Assembly: GCA_030586155.1 (NCBI GenBank) | Contig: CP130741.1 | Location: forward strand, 2,288,680 to 2,352,679 | Reading direction: 5' to 3' | Length of the DNA: 64,000 nt | Source: Eubacteriaceae bacterium ES3 | GTDB taxonomy: Bacteria; Bacillota; Clostridia; Eubacteriales; Eubacteriaceae | Notes under the pieces: model-generated | Database searches by the model: none | What the model was told of the DNA's origin: nothing | Seen by the model: the letters and a program-made list of their open reading frames with translations, nothing else | Shown here: in pieces, positions 7,941 through 15,859 of the stretch | How the letters are laid out: the number at the start of each line of letters is the position of its first letter | How positions within the stretch are numbered: the stretch's first letter is position 1 | Program-made: the position numbers and the translations under genes

Positions 7941-9461
7941 ATGGAAATTTCTTTACAGCTTATTATGGAAAAACTAAATCTCAAGGAGCATGAAATAAGC
8001 CTATCATCTCCATATCAGTCGACTTTTTCTGATGTACGCCTGTTAGATATCAATCAGAATTGCCTTGAATCAAATTATCTTTATATCGGCGAAAATATTG
8101 ATGACTGCAGCTTCATCATTGAACCAGGCAGCGGCTTATGTCTTATAAACACTTCTATTCAATTCGATTGTGATACACTTTATATTACTGCAAACATTAC
8201 CCTTATAGATTTATTTAATAAAATTTTATATCTAATCGCCGAATTGCGATCACAATTTGCTGATTTAACCAAGGCAATTCTACAAAAAAAAGAACTTCAA
8301 CAAATCGTTGAAATTCTATCTGTTATCTGTGGCAATCCTGTTTACCTGGTTGATTCATCTTTTAAAGTATTGGGAATTTACGGACCGGAAATTATGTCAG
8401 AAATGAGCGCCACCTGGCGCCACTTGTTAAAAGACGGTTATATTCCCTATAATGTAGTAATGAATTTGATTGAAAGCAATGAACTACAGACAATGGAATC
8501 AGGATATTGCGCCGATCTAATTGTTTCGAAATATTTTTATACCCCCTTTATTAATTACAATATCCGATATAAGGGAAAACTGCAGGGCCATTTCTTTGTA
8601 GTTGGAATGTTCAAAACAATTACACCAGGTGATATTGAACTGACTAATATGGCTGCTCCTTATATTCTTAATGCTCTCCGTTTAGATTCAAGCTTTCAGG
8701 AAACCAGGGGGCGATACTATGAACACTTTATTATTGATATGATCAACGGTAAATCAATGGATCTACAACATATAAAAAATCAGTTAAACGCACTGCACCT
8801 GGATTTAGACGGTTTTTATACCGTTGTTGTTATTAAACCCAACACCCCTGACGAACTTTTTAATGAGCAAATCGCACGTCACATGGAGAGTTTTAATAGC
8901 AGTAAGCCTGTTCAATACAATAATACTATTATAACATTGTTCCCTTCACACTCCCAATCACATACAATACTCCTGGAATCATTACAGCTTTTTTCTGAAA
9001 ATCTTGATGGATTTATTGGTGTAAGTGACACAATTCAAGGATTTATTCATATCCACCTGCTTTATACTCAGGCTACCACTGCCATTCTGCTGGGCAATCA
9101 GATAGATCCAACTAAAAAAATATTATGTTATCCGGTTTATGCGGTGATTCACCCTTTTCTAACATTTAGCACAAAGCCTGAATTAGAGTCATTGTGTCAT
9201 CCAGGTGTGCAGAAACTCAAGCACCACGATGAACTGCAACAAACAAACTTTGTTCAAACACTTGAAACTTTTCTGAGAAATGAACGACACAGTCAAATGA
9301 CTGCCTCAGCTCTTCACATACACCGCAACACGCTTTCTTATCGACTTGAAAAGCTAAATGACCTTTATCCTTTTAACCTAGATGACCATAAAGAGCGGGA
9401 ACGCATCCTGATGACACTTAATATTTATTATTTTCTGGAGAAAGCTGCGTTTAAGTCTTAA
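7941..9461 (+). CDS. PucR/CdaR-family transcriptional regulator
   Basis: A 506-residue regulator. The C-terminus is the family's HTH_30 domain: FLRNERHSQMTASALHIHRN followed by TLSYRLEKLNDL. The middle (about 130-260) resembles a GAF-like sensor (VYLVDSSFKVLGIYG). The chosen start is ATG 7941 with AAAGG seven bases upstream; an open frame extends 32 codons further but is poorly supported. PucR/CdaR proteins are usually activators responding to small metabolites. Its divergent position to the UroD-family gene at 6735-7745 suggests it controls that gene (inference). Confidence 0.85.
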   Translation: MEISLQLIMEKLNLKEHEISLSSPYQSTFSDVRLLDINQNCLESNYLYIGENIDDCSFIIEPGSGLCLINTSIQFDCDTLYITANITLIDLFNKILYLIAELRSQFADLTKAILQKKELQQIVEILSVICGNPVYLVDSSFKVLGIYGPEIMSEMSATWRHLLKDGYIPYNVVMNLIESNELQTMESGYCADLIVSKYFYTPFINYNIRYKGKLQGHFFVVGMFKTITPGDIELTNMAAPYILNALRLDSSFQETRGRYYEHFIIDMINGKSMDLQHIKNQLNALHLDLDGFYTVVVIKPNTPDELFNEQIARHMESFNSSKPVQYNNTIITLFPSHSQSHTILLESLQLFSENLDGFIGVSDTIQGFIHIHLLYTQATTAILLGNQIDPTKKILCYPVYAVIHPFLTFSTKPELESLCHPGVQKLKHHDELQQTNFVQTLETFLRNERHSQMTASALHIHRNTLSYRLEKLNDLYPFNLDDHKERERILMTLNIYYFLEKAAFKS

Positions 9462-9517
9462 ACCGTAAAACAGACCAGTACTTTTTAGAAAATTTAATTC
9501 TGCCACTCTAAACCAGA

Positions 9518-9550
9518 AAAGAGGCAGATGCCTGTAACATCTACCTCTTT
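9518..9550. terminator. Intrinsic terminator between convergent regulator and MATE genes
   Basis: AAAGAGGCAGATG and CATCTACCTCTTT pair with one mismatch around a 7-base loop and are followed on the plus strand by ATTTTTCTT. It fits termination of the PucR gene. Confidence 0.7.
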
Positions 9551-9628
9551 ATTTTTCTTAGTTCAGTTTATTAATAACAAATAGACAATCCAGTTTTATC
9601 TCACCATAACTTAACAGCTCCGATTTCA

Positions 9629-11053
9629 TCAATCATATTGGAGTTGGGTTCTCTTTAGATGCCCAACCTCAATCCATTGATTAAGTTTCTTCATCTCTCT
9701 TACCATAAAACCTAGAACAATCAGTGTAGATAGAAATTCCGCTGTCGGACCTGCATAAAGAACCCCATTAAGCCCCCAGAATAATGGGAAAATCAGGATT
9801 AAAGGGACCAGTAAAACCAATTGCCGCAGCGATGAAAGAATCGCCGCCTTGACAGGCTGACCTGTCGCCTGGAAATATTGCGAAGAAACCATTTGGAAGC
9901 CAGCGGTTAATACACCGAAGGTGTATATCCTCAAGGCTTTTGTGAAGAAAGTAATAAACCCTTCGTCTCCACCGCCAAACAGTTGAATGATTTGCCCCGA
10001 AAAAATCTGACAAACAGACCAGAAAAACAGAACCAGAGCAGTCGCAGTGCCAATCGCCAGAAGGTATGTCTTTTTAATCCGCTCCGGTTTTTCAGCACCC
10101 AAATTATAGCCAAAAATAGGCTGAGCGCCTAAGCCCACACCAAAGGCCAGGCCACCCATGACCATGATAATTTTCATCACAATGCCCATGGCCGACAATG
10201 CTGCGTCACCACCAATTTCTGGGGTCATATTACCATAATAGACGAGGACATTATTCATTACTGTCTGCATGATTAAAGCTCCGATCTGGGTAACAGCAGC
10301 GGAGAAACCCAGTCCTAAAATAGCTTTCCAGATGACCAGATCGGGTTTTGTCAGAACTGAACGCAAATGCATGGATTTGCTGAATTTAAAAAAGTATACC
10401 AGCATAACTATCAGGGTAATTAGCTGCGAAGTAATCGTGGCAATGGCTGCTCCTTTGACACCCCATCCCAATACGAACATATAGAAGGGATCCAGCACAC
10501 AGTTAAGCAGTGCTCCGATGATCACCCCGTACATGGACATCTTCGGCGAACCATCCGCTCTGGCCATATTCGATAAAGCAATCCCCATCACACTAAAGGG
10601 TGCTCCCAATAAAATAATGAATCCATACTCATATGCATAAGGATAAACCGCTTCTGTAACACCAAACAGGTGAAGTAAAGGCGATAAAAACACTATTCCT
10701 AATACCGACAGGCTGATTCCTGCCACTAAAGCCAACCAAAACTGACTAATCAGAGTTTTTTGAGCTTCTGCTTCATTTTTCTCTCCCAATTTAATCGCTG
10801 AGTAAGCCGCCGCTCCTGAACCAATCATTAATGCAAACGCCATAATCATAATCATTAGCGGAAATACCACTGTTGTTGCGGCATTTCCCAGATAACCAAC
10901 ACCCTGGCCGATAAAAATCTGATCGACAATATTATAAATGGAATTAATCAGCAGTTGTACGATAGCTGGCAACGAAAAAATATATAACAGCTTTCCAACT
11001 GGTAAAACTCCCAGTTTATTTTCTTTATTTTCTGCCTTATTAGTTTTTGTCAT
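9629..11053 (-). CDS. MATE-family multidrug/cation efflux transporter
   Basis: A 474-residue, 12-TM MATE transporter. Family features include LLINSIYNIVDQIFIGQGVG near the N-terminus, NMARADGSPKMSMYG and an internally repeated second half containing FQATGQPVKAAILS. ATG 11053 is preceded by AAGAAGGAAAA and overlaps the end of the MarR gene by 14 bases, so the two are cotranscribed and probably translationally coupled. MATE proteins export drugs or organic cations using Na+ or H+ gradients. With a MarR partner it is a substrate-inducible efflux system. It is a distant paralogue of the gene at 21868. Confidence 0.92.
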   Translation of the reverse strand: MTKTNKAENKENKLGVLPVGKLLYIFSLPAIVQLLINSIYNIVDQIFIGQGVGYLGNAATTVVFPLMIMIMAFALMIGSGAAAYSAIKLGEKNEAEAQKTLISQFWLALVAGISLSVLGIVFLSPLLHLFGVTEAVYPYAYEYGFIILLGAPFSVMGIALSNMARADGSPKMSMYGVIIGALLNCVLDPFYMFVLGWGVKGAAIATITSQLITLIVMLVYFFKFSKSMHLRSVLTKPDLVIWKAILGLGFSAAVTQIGALIMQTVMNNVLVYYGNMTPEIGGDAALSAMGIVMKIIMVMGGLAFGVGLGAQPIFGYNLGAEKPERIKKTYLLAIGTATALVLFFWSVCQIFSGQIIQLFGGGDEGFITFFTKALRIYTFGVLTAGFQMVSSQYFQATGQPVKAAILSSLRQLVLLVPLILIFPLFWGLNGVLYAGPTAEFLSTLIVLGFMVREMKKLNQWIEVGHLKRTQLQYD

Positions 11054-11504
11054 TGATTTTTCCTTCTTCACATAGATTTTTAACTGCCGATATGGAGTTA
11101 TCAGCAATTTTTTTAAGTAGTTCATAAGCAATTTGGGTTTCTTCCTGATTCATTCCAGTCACCAGCTGTTCATTCCAGTTCTTTTGTTCAATTAGAATTG
11201 CTTCAATAACCGGCTTTGCCTTTTCGGTCGAATAGATTTCTCGAACCCGGCGATCTGATTCACTTATTTCAACCGAAATATATTCTTCTTCAGACAGTTT
11301 TTTAAGGGAGCGGGTAACAGTACTTTGATCAAGATAAGTTTTTTTTGCAAGTTCCAGAATTGTTATCCCCGGATTTTGACTAATAACTAATAAAACAAAG
11401 TACTGACCCCATCCAATTCCATACTGAGACAATTGACGTTCATAGTAAATTAAACCCTTTTGATTAATAATTGCTACAAGTTTTCCATAAGTAAGATTTT
11501 CCAA
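11040..11504 (-). CDS. MarR-family transcriptional regulator
   Basis: A 154-residue MarR protein with a central winged helix: PGITILELAKKTYLDQSTVT then RSLKKLSEEEYI and the wing ISESDRRVREIYST. The best start is TTG at 11504, which has GGAGG five bases upstream and gives the usual family length. A longer frame to 11618 would read straight through a 39-base inverted repeat and is rejected. It overlaps the MATE gene by 14 bases. It probably represses its own operon through that repeat at 11523-11561 (inference). Confidence 0.87.
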   Translation of the reverse strand: MENLTYGKLVAIINQKGLIYYERQLSQYGIGWGQYFVLLVISQNPGITILELAKKTYLDQSTVTRSLKKLSEEEYISVEISESDRRVREIYSTEKAKPVIEAILIEQKNWNEQLVTGMNQEETQIAYELLKKIADNSISAVKNLCEEGKINDKN

Positions 11505-11522
11505 AACATCCTCCAATTTATA

Positions 11523-11561
11523 TGCATATACATATATTAGCAGTCGATATATGTATATGCA
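11523..11561. promoter_or_regulatory. 15-bp perfect inverted repeat, probable MarR operator
   Basis: TGCATATACATATAT (11523-11537) and ATATATGTATATGCA (11547-11561) are perfect inverted copies separated by 9 bases. The repeat ends 19 bases upstream of the TTG start of the MarR gene. Such symmetry at this position fits an autoregulatory operator. It could also fold in RNA. Confidence 0.65.
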
Positions 11562-11718
11562 AGTATTCACTTTACATATTTTCGAACAGCTGAAGTAGCT
11601 TTCTTTCATTGCATTCAATTACATCACCTTATAACGCTATTCTTATATATAAGATAAGTTTTCTTTCAAATACTTCATAAATAACGCTTTAAGTAACTTT
11701 TAATTTTTTCACCAAATA

Positions 11719-11743
11719 AGCCGCAACAATATTTGCTGCGGCT
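11719..11743 (-). terminator. Probable terminator of the glutamate dehydrogenase gene
   Basis: AGCCGCA and TGCGGCT pair around an internal CAA/TTG extension just downstream of the gene end at 11783. On the minus strand TTATTTGGTG follows, so the T-run is weak. Confidence 0.5.
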
Positions 11744-11782
11744 GGTTCTTCTATGTCAAACTCTAATTTCTAGCATCTTCTG

Positions 11783-13042
11783 TTACGGGAAAATCCCTTT
11801 AATCTCTTCGGCATAGATCAGTCGCTTAAGCGCCACAATATAAGCTGCCATTCGCAGAGTACACCCGCATTTTTTAGTTTCCTCCAACAGTTCAAAAAAA
11901 GCATCAGTCATAATTTTCTCAAGCATTTCTTTGACTTCATCCCGTCCCCAGGTCAGGGACTGAATATTCTGAACCCACTCAAAATAGGAAACAATGACTC
12001 CGCCGCTGTTGGCAAATATATCTGGGACAATTGTGATTCCCCGTTCTTCAAGAATCATATCCGCTTCAACGGTTGTCGGCCCATTAGCGCCTTCAACAAT
12101 GTAAGAGCATTTTAGCTCTCCTGCATTATCTTCATTAATCTGATTTTCCAGAGCGGCCGGAATCAGCACGTCACAATTACAAGTAAGAACTTCGTCATGG
12201 GAAATATGAGAAACACCCTCCGCCTGATAGTCTTTTAACTGATTTCCCTTAGTCTCCAGAAAGCGGGAAATCTCATCGACATCCAATCCTCGTTTACAGT
12301 AAATACCTCCGGAAACATCGCTCAGAGCAACGATTGTAGCATTGCGGTGAAAGAGAATTCTCGCTGCATTTCCGCCAACATTACCCATTCCGGTAATGGC
12401 AAAAGTGACATCATCATACGTTTTATTATCTTGGGCTAAAATCAGTTTGGTACTGATGGCAACGCCACGACCAGTTGCCGAATTTCGACCTTTTGAGCCT
12501 CCCAGCTCCACAGGTTTACCGGTTACCACTCCGGGACAAGGCTTGCCTTTCAGCATACTGTAGGTGTCAAGAATCCAGGCCATAGTCTGGGCATTAGTAT
12601 TTACATCCGGCGCCGGAATATCAGTATCGGCTCCAATTAAAGGTTCAATGGCAAAGGCATATCGTCTGGTTAAACGCCGGAGTTCCCGGTGGGATAATTC
12701 GTTGGGATCTACTCGGACACCACCCTTTGCGCCACCATAGGGAATATTGACCACCGCGCACTTTAAAGACATCCAGGTAGCCAGTGCTTTTACCTCATTC
12801 AAATCACAATCCTGGTGATATCGAATCCCTCCTTTGAAGGGACCACGAATGTTAGAATGCTGAACCCGATAGCCTTCAAAAACTTTTACTTCCCCACTAT
12901 CCATTTCAACCGGCAGATAGACTTTTGTTTCACGTTGTGGGTTCTTAATGATCTCAAACATATACTTATCCATCTGTCCAATCTCCATAGCCTGTGACAT
13001 TACATTGATAACATTTAAATAGGGATCATATACTTTACTCAT
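11783..13042 (-). CDS. gdhA: Glu/Leu/Phe/Val family glutamate dehydrogenase
   Basis: A 419-residue amino-acid dehydrogenase. The N-terminal domain has the substrate-site segment FKGGIRYHQD and the catalytic lysine region VVNIPYGGAKGGVRVDP; the NAD(P) domain has GMGNVGGNAA. Length and sequence fit the NAD-type hexameric GdhA of Firmicutes (2-oxoglutarate + NH3 <-> glutamate). The start is ATG 13042 with CAGGAG seven bases upstream; the first ATG of the frame (13060) has no site and overlaps it. The gene is monocistronic. Its promoter shares 23 of 25 bases over the -35 region with the TIGR04076 gene next to it, pointing to common control. Confidence 0.93.
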   Translation of the reverse strand: MSKVYDPYLNVINVMSQAMEIGQMDKYMFEIIKNPQRETKVYLPVEMDSGEVKVFEGYRVQHSNIRGPFKGGIRYHQDCDLNEVKALATWMSLKCAVVNIPYGGAKGGVRVDPNELSHRELRRLTRRYAFAIEPLIGADTDIPAPDVNTNAQTMAWILDTYSMLKGKPCPGVVTGKPVELGGSKGRNSATGRGVAISTKLILAQDNKTYDDVTFAITGMGNVGGNAARILFHRNATIVALSDVSGGIYCKRGLDVDEISRFLETKGNQLKDYQAEGVSHISHDEVLTCNCDVLIPAALENQINEDNAGELKCSYIVEGANGPTTVEADMILEERGITIVPDIFANSGGVIVSYFEWVQNIQSLTWGRDEVKEMLEKIMTDAFFELLEETKKCGCTLRMAAYIVALKRLIYAEEIKGIFP

Positions 13043-13082
13043 ACTCTTCTCCTGTGACATTAATCTTTTTTAACTAACGCCA

Positions 13083-13127
13083 ATGATAATCCTGCACAAT
13101 CGACTTGTCAATCATTAAGTTAACAAC
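13083..13127 (-). promoter_or_regulatory. gdhA promoter with shared upstream element
   Basis: Minus-strand -35 TTGACA (13111-13106), 17-base spacer and -10 TATCAT (13088-13083). Positions 13103-13127 match 13712-13736 at 23 of 25 bases. The match covers the -35 box and about 16 bases upstream. Confidence 0.65.
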
Positions 13128-13312
13128 CTTGAAGCCAAACTATTTTAAGCATTTCAACTTGATTAAGTAAATATTTACTACTTTTCTCTTAATTATATTA
13201 AGTTGATTTTCCAACTCATAAAATATCCAATTATTCGTTTTTTCTGATAAGAATTCAAATTTATTTGCATTTTTCTTTTCTAAAATCATCAAAAATAAAA
13301 TTATTTGGATAT

Positions 13313-13346
13313 AAAAAAGCAACTTTTCATTATCAGTTGCTTTTTA
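13313..13346 (-). terminator. Terminator of the TIGR04076 gene
   Basis: AAAAAGCAACT and AGTTGCTTTTT pair perfectly around a 10-base loop, with T-runs on both sides, 32 bases past the stop of the small gene at 13378-13620. Confidence 0.8.
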
Positions 13347-13377
13347 AATACTTAGAATTTTCTAAATTCACATTATT

Positions 13378-13620
13378 TTATTTAGCTTTTTTAATTTCAA
13401 AATAAACCCGATCATCACAATCTGGACATTGCAGAAGCTGCTTATTGTCAACGCCTTTTCTTGCCGCATAAACATATGGGAACACTGCATTCATTGCCAT
13501 CATACAAAAATTTCCGCTCTTTTCTTTGTCAATAATCGGTCCGTTAAACACAATTTCATCACCAACTCTGTAAAAAGGACATCCCGATGTCTGTACTACT
13601 AATTTTACTTTTTGTTCCAT
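13378..13620 (-). CDS. TIGR04076 family protein (function unknown)
   Basis: An 80-residue cysteine-containing protein. The pattern SGCPFYRVGDEIVF near the N-terminus, the central FCMMAMNAVFPYVYAARKG and the C-terminal LLQCPDCDDRVYFEI match the TIGR04076 family found in many anaerobes. The Cys positions (one N-terminal, CxxC at the end) suggest metal or cluster binding, but the biochemical role is unknown. Monocistronic, with its own promoter and terminator. The promoter closely resembles that of gdhA. Confidence 0.8.
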   Translation of the reverse strand: MEQKVKLVVQTSGCPFYRVGDEIVFNGPIIDKEKSGNFCMMAMNAVFPYVYAARKGVDNKQLLQCPDCDDRVYFEIKKAK

Positions 13621-13690
13621 CCTGCACCTCTTTTTATAACGCTTGATCTATATTTCAGCGTTTGATTTTTTATTTCATTTGCTAGATGGA

Positions 13691-13736
13691 ATTATAATCT
13701 TACCGTGAATCACTTGTCAATCTTTAAGTTTACAAC
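13691..13736 (-). promoter_or_regulatory. Promoter of the TIGR04076 gene with shared upstream element
   Basis: Minus-strand -35 TTGACA (13720-13715), 18-base spacer and -10 TATAAT (13696-13691). The element 13712-13736 is the twin of 13103-13127 at gdhA. The adjacent ACAACGTTGT (13731-13740) is a perfect 10-bp palindrome and a candidate protein site. Confidence 0.68.
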
Positions 13737-13852
13737 GTTGTTACCTAATTATTTTTTGTACTTTCACTTTATTTCTTTACTTAATTCTAATAATTGTTTA
13801 ATTTTTTTAAGCGCTATATTATATTTTAAAGATCTGAATTTTCTAAAATTAT

Positions 13853-13907
13853 AGTTGCGTCAGCAACTTTAATTGTGTATAATATGGTTGTACAGAACAA
13901 TATTGTT
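13853..13907 (+). promoter_or_regulatory. Promoter and palindromes before the amidohydrolase gene
   Basis: -35 TTGCGT (13855-13860), 17 bases, -10 TATAAT (13878-13883). The inverted repeat AGTTGC-GTCA-GCAACT (13853-13868) covers the -35. A perfect palindrome AACAATATTGTT (13896-13907) covers the start region. A similar AGTTGC-GTTC-GCAGCT occurs at 18438-18453 before another gene of this region. Confidence 0.6.
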
Positions 13908-13940
13908 ACGATACCATTTATTATTAAGGAGATATTATAA

Positions 13941-14984
13941 ATGATTATTGACATTAATATGCACCACCTTCCAGAAGATTTATTTACAAACGAAAAAACT
14001 CTGGATGGTTTTATCAGTACGGCTCCCCGATCATTCGGAGAAATTGCAAGTGTTGGGACTTTAGAAAGTGGGAAAAAAACCCTGACATTAGAAAAACCTA
14101 AGGGATTCCAAAATTTAAATTATGTTGACGGCGATTATAATCTCGAAGCCAAACTTAAAGCAATGGACGATGCTGGCGTAGACAAGGCGATCCTGCGTGT
14201 TCCAGTTTGGCAGGAATGGTTACGTTTGGATACCTGTAAAGCTGTAAATGATAATGCCGCCGATTTATGTAAGCGATCAGGTGGACGATTATTTGCAAAT
14301 GCCGTTCTTCCACCCTGGGGAGGAAAAGAAAATTTATATGAATTGGAACGCTGTCTAAAAGAATTAGGCATGGTTGGAGTACAATTAGCTTGCCATTATG
14401 GACAATTATATTTGGATGATGAAGCATTTAAACCCTACCTGAAAGTACTGAATGAAGCAAAGGTGCCAGTAGCGGTTCATCATACGCCACTCCCTGTAAG
14501 ATATGAATCTATCTACGAGTATACCAACCTGCGACGGGAATTTGGTCGAGTTATTGATCAAGGAACAGCTGTCGGTCGTGAATTGTTCAGTCATATGTTC
14601 GAAGAATTTCCTGATCTTAAATTCATTCATACCATGTTTGGGGGCAACTGGTTTGCTAATTACAATCTAATGACTCCTCATAAGACTAATAAAGATGAGG
14701 CTATGGATCGCTTGGATTTAAGTGAAGGTGACAAAATCAAAAAATATTTAAAAAACAATATTTACTATGATATGACTCATCCCGCTTCCTGGGGAAAAGA
14801 ACAGGTTGAATGCGCTATTAAGGTTTGTGGCGCTGATCATATCCTTTTCGGATCTTCTTTCCCTGTATTCTATGGTTGGATGTCCCAAGGTGTTGAATTT
14901 ATGAAAACCCTTGATATAACTGAAGAAGAAAGAACTATGATAAACAGCGGCAATGCCATTAAACTGTTTAATCTTGATGTATAG
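13941..14984 (+). CDS. Amidohydrolase_2-family protein with altered metal ligands
   Basis: A 347-residue TIM-barrel protein of the amidohydrolase_2 family (ACMSD/gamma-resorcylate decarboxylase relatives). ATG 13941 follows AAGGAGATATTATAA. The usual opening D-x-H-x-H is DINMHH, so the first metal His is Asn6. The usual C-terminal GSDYP is FGSSFP with Ser306 in place of the catalytic Asp. The histidines in ACHYGQ and FIHTMFGG are kept. Family members hydrolyse or decarboxylate carboxylated, often aromatic, compounds. Beside O-/N-demethylation genes it could process the demethylated skeleton (inference). The substitutions leave open whether it still binds metal. Confidence 0.8.
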   Translation: MIIDINMHHLPEDLFTNEKTLDGFISTAPRSFGEIASVGTLESGKKTLTLEKPKGFQNLNYVDGDYNLEAKLKAMDDAGVDKAILRVPVWQEWLRLDTCKAVNDNAADLCKRSGGRLFANAVLPPWGGKENLYELERCLKELGMVGVQLACHYGQLYLDDEAFKPYLKVLNEAKVPVAVHHTPLPVRYESIYEYTNLRREFGRVIDQGTAVGRELFSHMFEEFPDLKFIHTMFGGNWFANYNLMTPHKTNKDEAMDRLDLSEGDKIKKYLKNNIYYDMTHPASWGKEQVECAIKVCGADHILFGSSFPVFYGWMSQGVEFMKTLDITEEERTMINSGNAIKLFNLDV

Positions 14985-14996
14985 GTATTAAAATAC

Positions 14997-15039
14997 TTAC
15001 AAATAAAAAATAGCGAATTTCGCTATTTTTTATTTGTAA
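14997..15039. terminator. Bidirectional terminator with 21-bp perfect stem
   Basis: Positions 14997-15017 and 15019-15039 are perfect inverted copies around a single central base. A GC-containing core TAGCGAA sits inside A/T-rich outer arms. It serves the amidohydrolase gene (plus) and the TetR gene (minus), whose stop codon at 15023 lies inside the stem. Confidence 0.85.
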
Positions 15040-15658
15040 AAATATTCAGTTCTTCATAATTAATTTTTCTTACAATGCTTTTTGATCTGGTAACAGCCTG
15101 TTTAAAGGTTTTCTCATCTATGTTCCAGATTCTTTTTTTGAGTTCAAGAACATAATTAACCACCTGATCAATATTTAAATTCAAATTCCTTTTCTTAACC
15201 AGATATGTCGTTCTGATTTGAGTATTGATAACCGCTTGAAGATCAAGATAAGCGTAAATTTCATGTTTATCTTTACATTCAGAACTTAAGTTCAGATCGA
15301 TAAAAATTTCTTTAACGGCATTCGTGTAGATTGCGTCACTAAAAATATCCGGTATTTCAAAACACAACTCTGCAAACTTCTGGTCATAATACAAATAATA
15401 AATACCTACAATTGTATAGGCAATATAAAGCTCAGTTGGACTTAAATCTTCACCATGCTTAAGAACTGTAGTACGACTTTTTTCAACAAACTCCTGCATT
15501 ATAATCAATGCAATCTCGTTCATAGAATTATAATGATAAAAAAGATTTGAATGAACTATACCGCATTCTTTAGCAATTGAACGAGCAGTCGTCGCATGGA
15601 AACCATCATTATAAAATTTCTTCTTCGCAACCTTTAAAATTAGGCTTTTTGTATCCAT
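15023..15658 (-). CDS. TetR-family transcriptional regulator
   Basis: A 211-residue TetR protein. The N-terminal HTH reads KKKFYNDGFHATTARSIAKE then CGIVHSNLFYHYNSMNEIAL. ATG 15658 is used (a TTG precedes it directly), with GAGAG seven bases upstream. It is divergent from the UroD-family gene at 15860 across a promoter holding two TTGACC-type palindromes, and convergent with the amidohydrolase. It probably represses the 15860 operon and itself, responding to a substrate of that pathway (inference). Confidence 0.88.
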   Translation of the reverse strand: MDTKSLILKVAKKKFYNDGFHATTARSIAKECGIVHSNLFYHYNSMNEIALIIMQEFVEKSRTTVLKHGEDLSPTELYIAYTIVGIYYLYYDQKFAELCFEIPDIFSDAIYTNAVKEIFIDLNLSSECKDKHEIYAYLDLQAVINTQIRTTYLVKKRNLNLNIDQVVNYVLELKKRIWNIDEKTFKQAVTRSKSIVRKINYEELNIFTNKK

Positions 15659-15768
15659 CAAGGTACTCTCTTTCCATAAACTTGTATTATTATAACATAA
15701 ATACAGATATTTTCATCAAAATTCAATCTATTTAAATTTTTTCATTAAAATTATTTCAAATATTTTGC

Positions 15769-15832
15769 TTGACTAATTTGACCTAGGTCGATATAATCTA
15801 ATAAACCATGGTCAAATTAGTAAATTTACTAA
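15769..15832 (+). promoter_or_regulatory. Promoter and operator array for the UroD-family gene at 15860
   Basis: -35 TTGACT (15769-15774), 17 bases, -10 TATAAT (15792-15797). CTAATTTGACC (15773-15783) recurs inverted as GGTCAAATTAG (15810-15820). Each copy sits in a local palindrome: GACCTAGGTC (15780-15789) in the promoter spacer and ACCATGGT (15805-15812) near +10. A further 16-bp perfect palindrome TTAGTAAATTTACTAA lies at 15817-15832. This is a typical arrangement for a TetR repressor, with perhaps a second regulator. Confidence 0.72.
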
Positions 15833-15859
15833 ATTCAATGAAAGATAAAGGGATGTAAT

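Noticed and set aside
11505-11618. Longer N-terminus for the MarR protein
   Set aside because: The extra 38 codons translate the 15-bp inverted repeat; length and ribosome site favour the TTG at 11504.
13140-13322. 60-aa open frame on minus between gdhA and the TIGR04076 gene
   Set aside because: Lies in an AT-rich gap, overlaps a terminator hairpin, has no ribosome site and no recognisable sequence.
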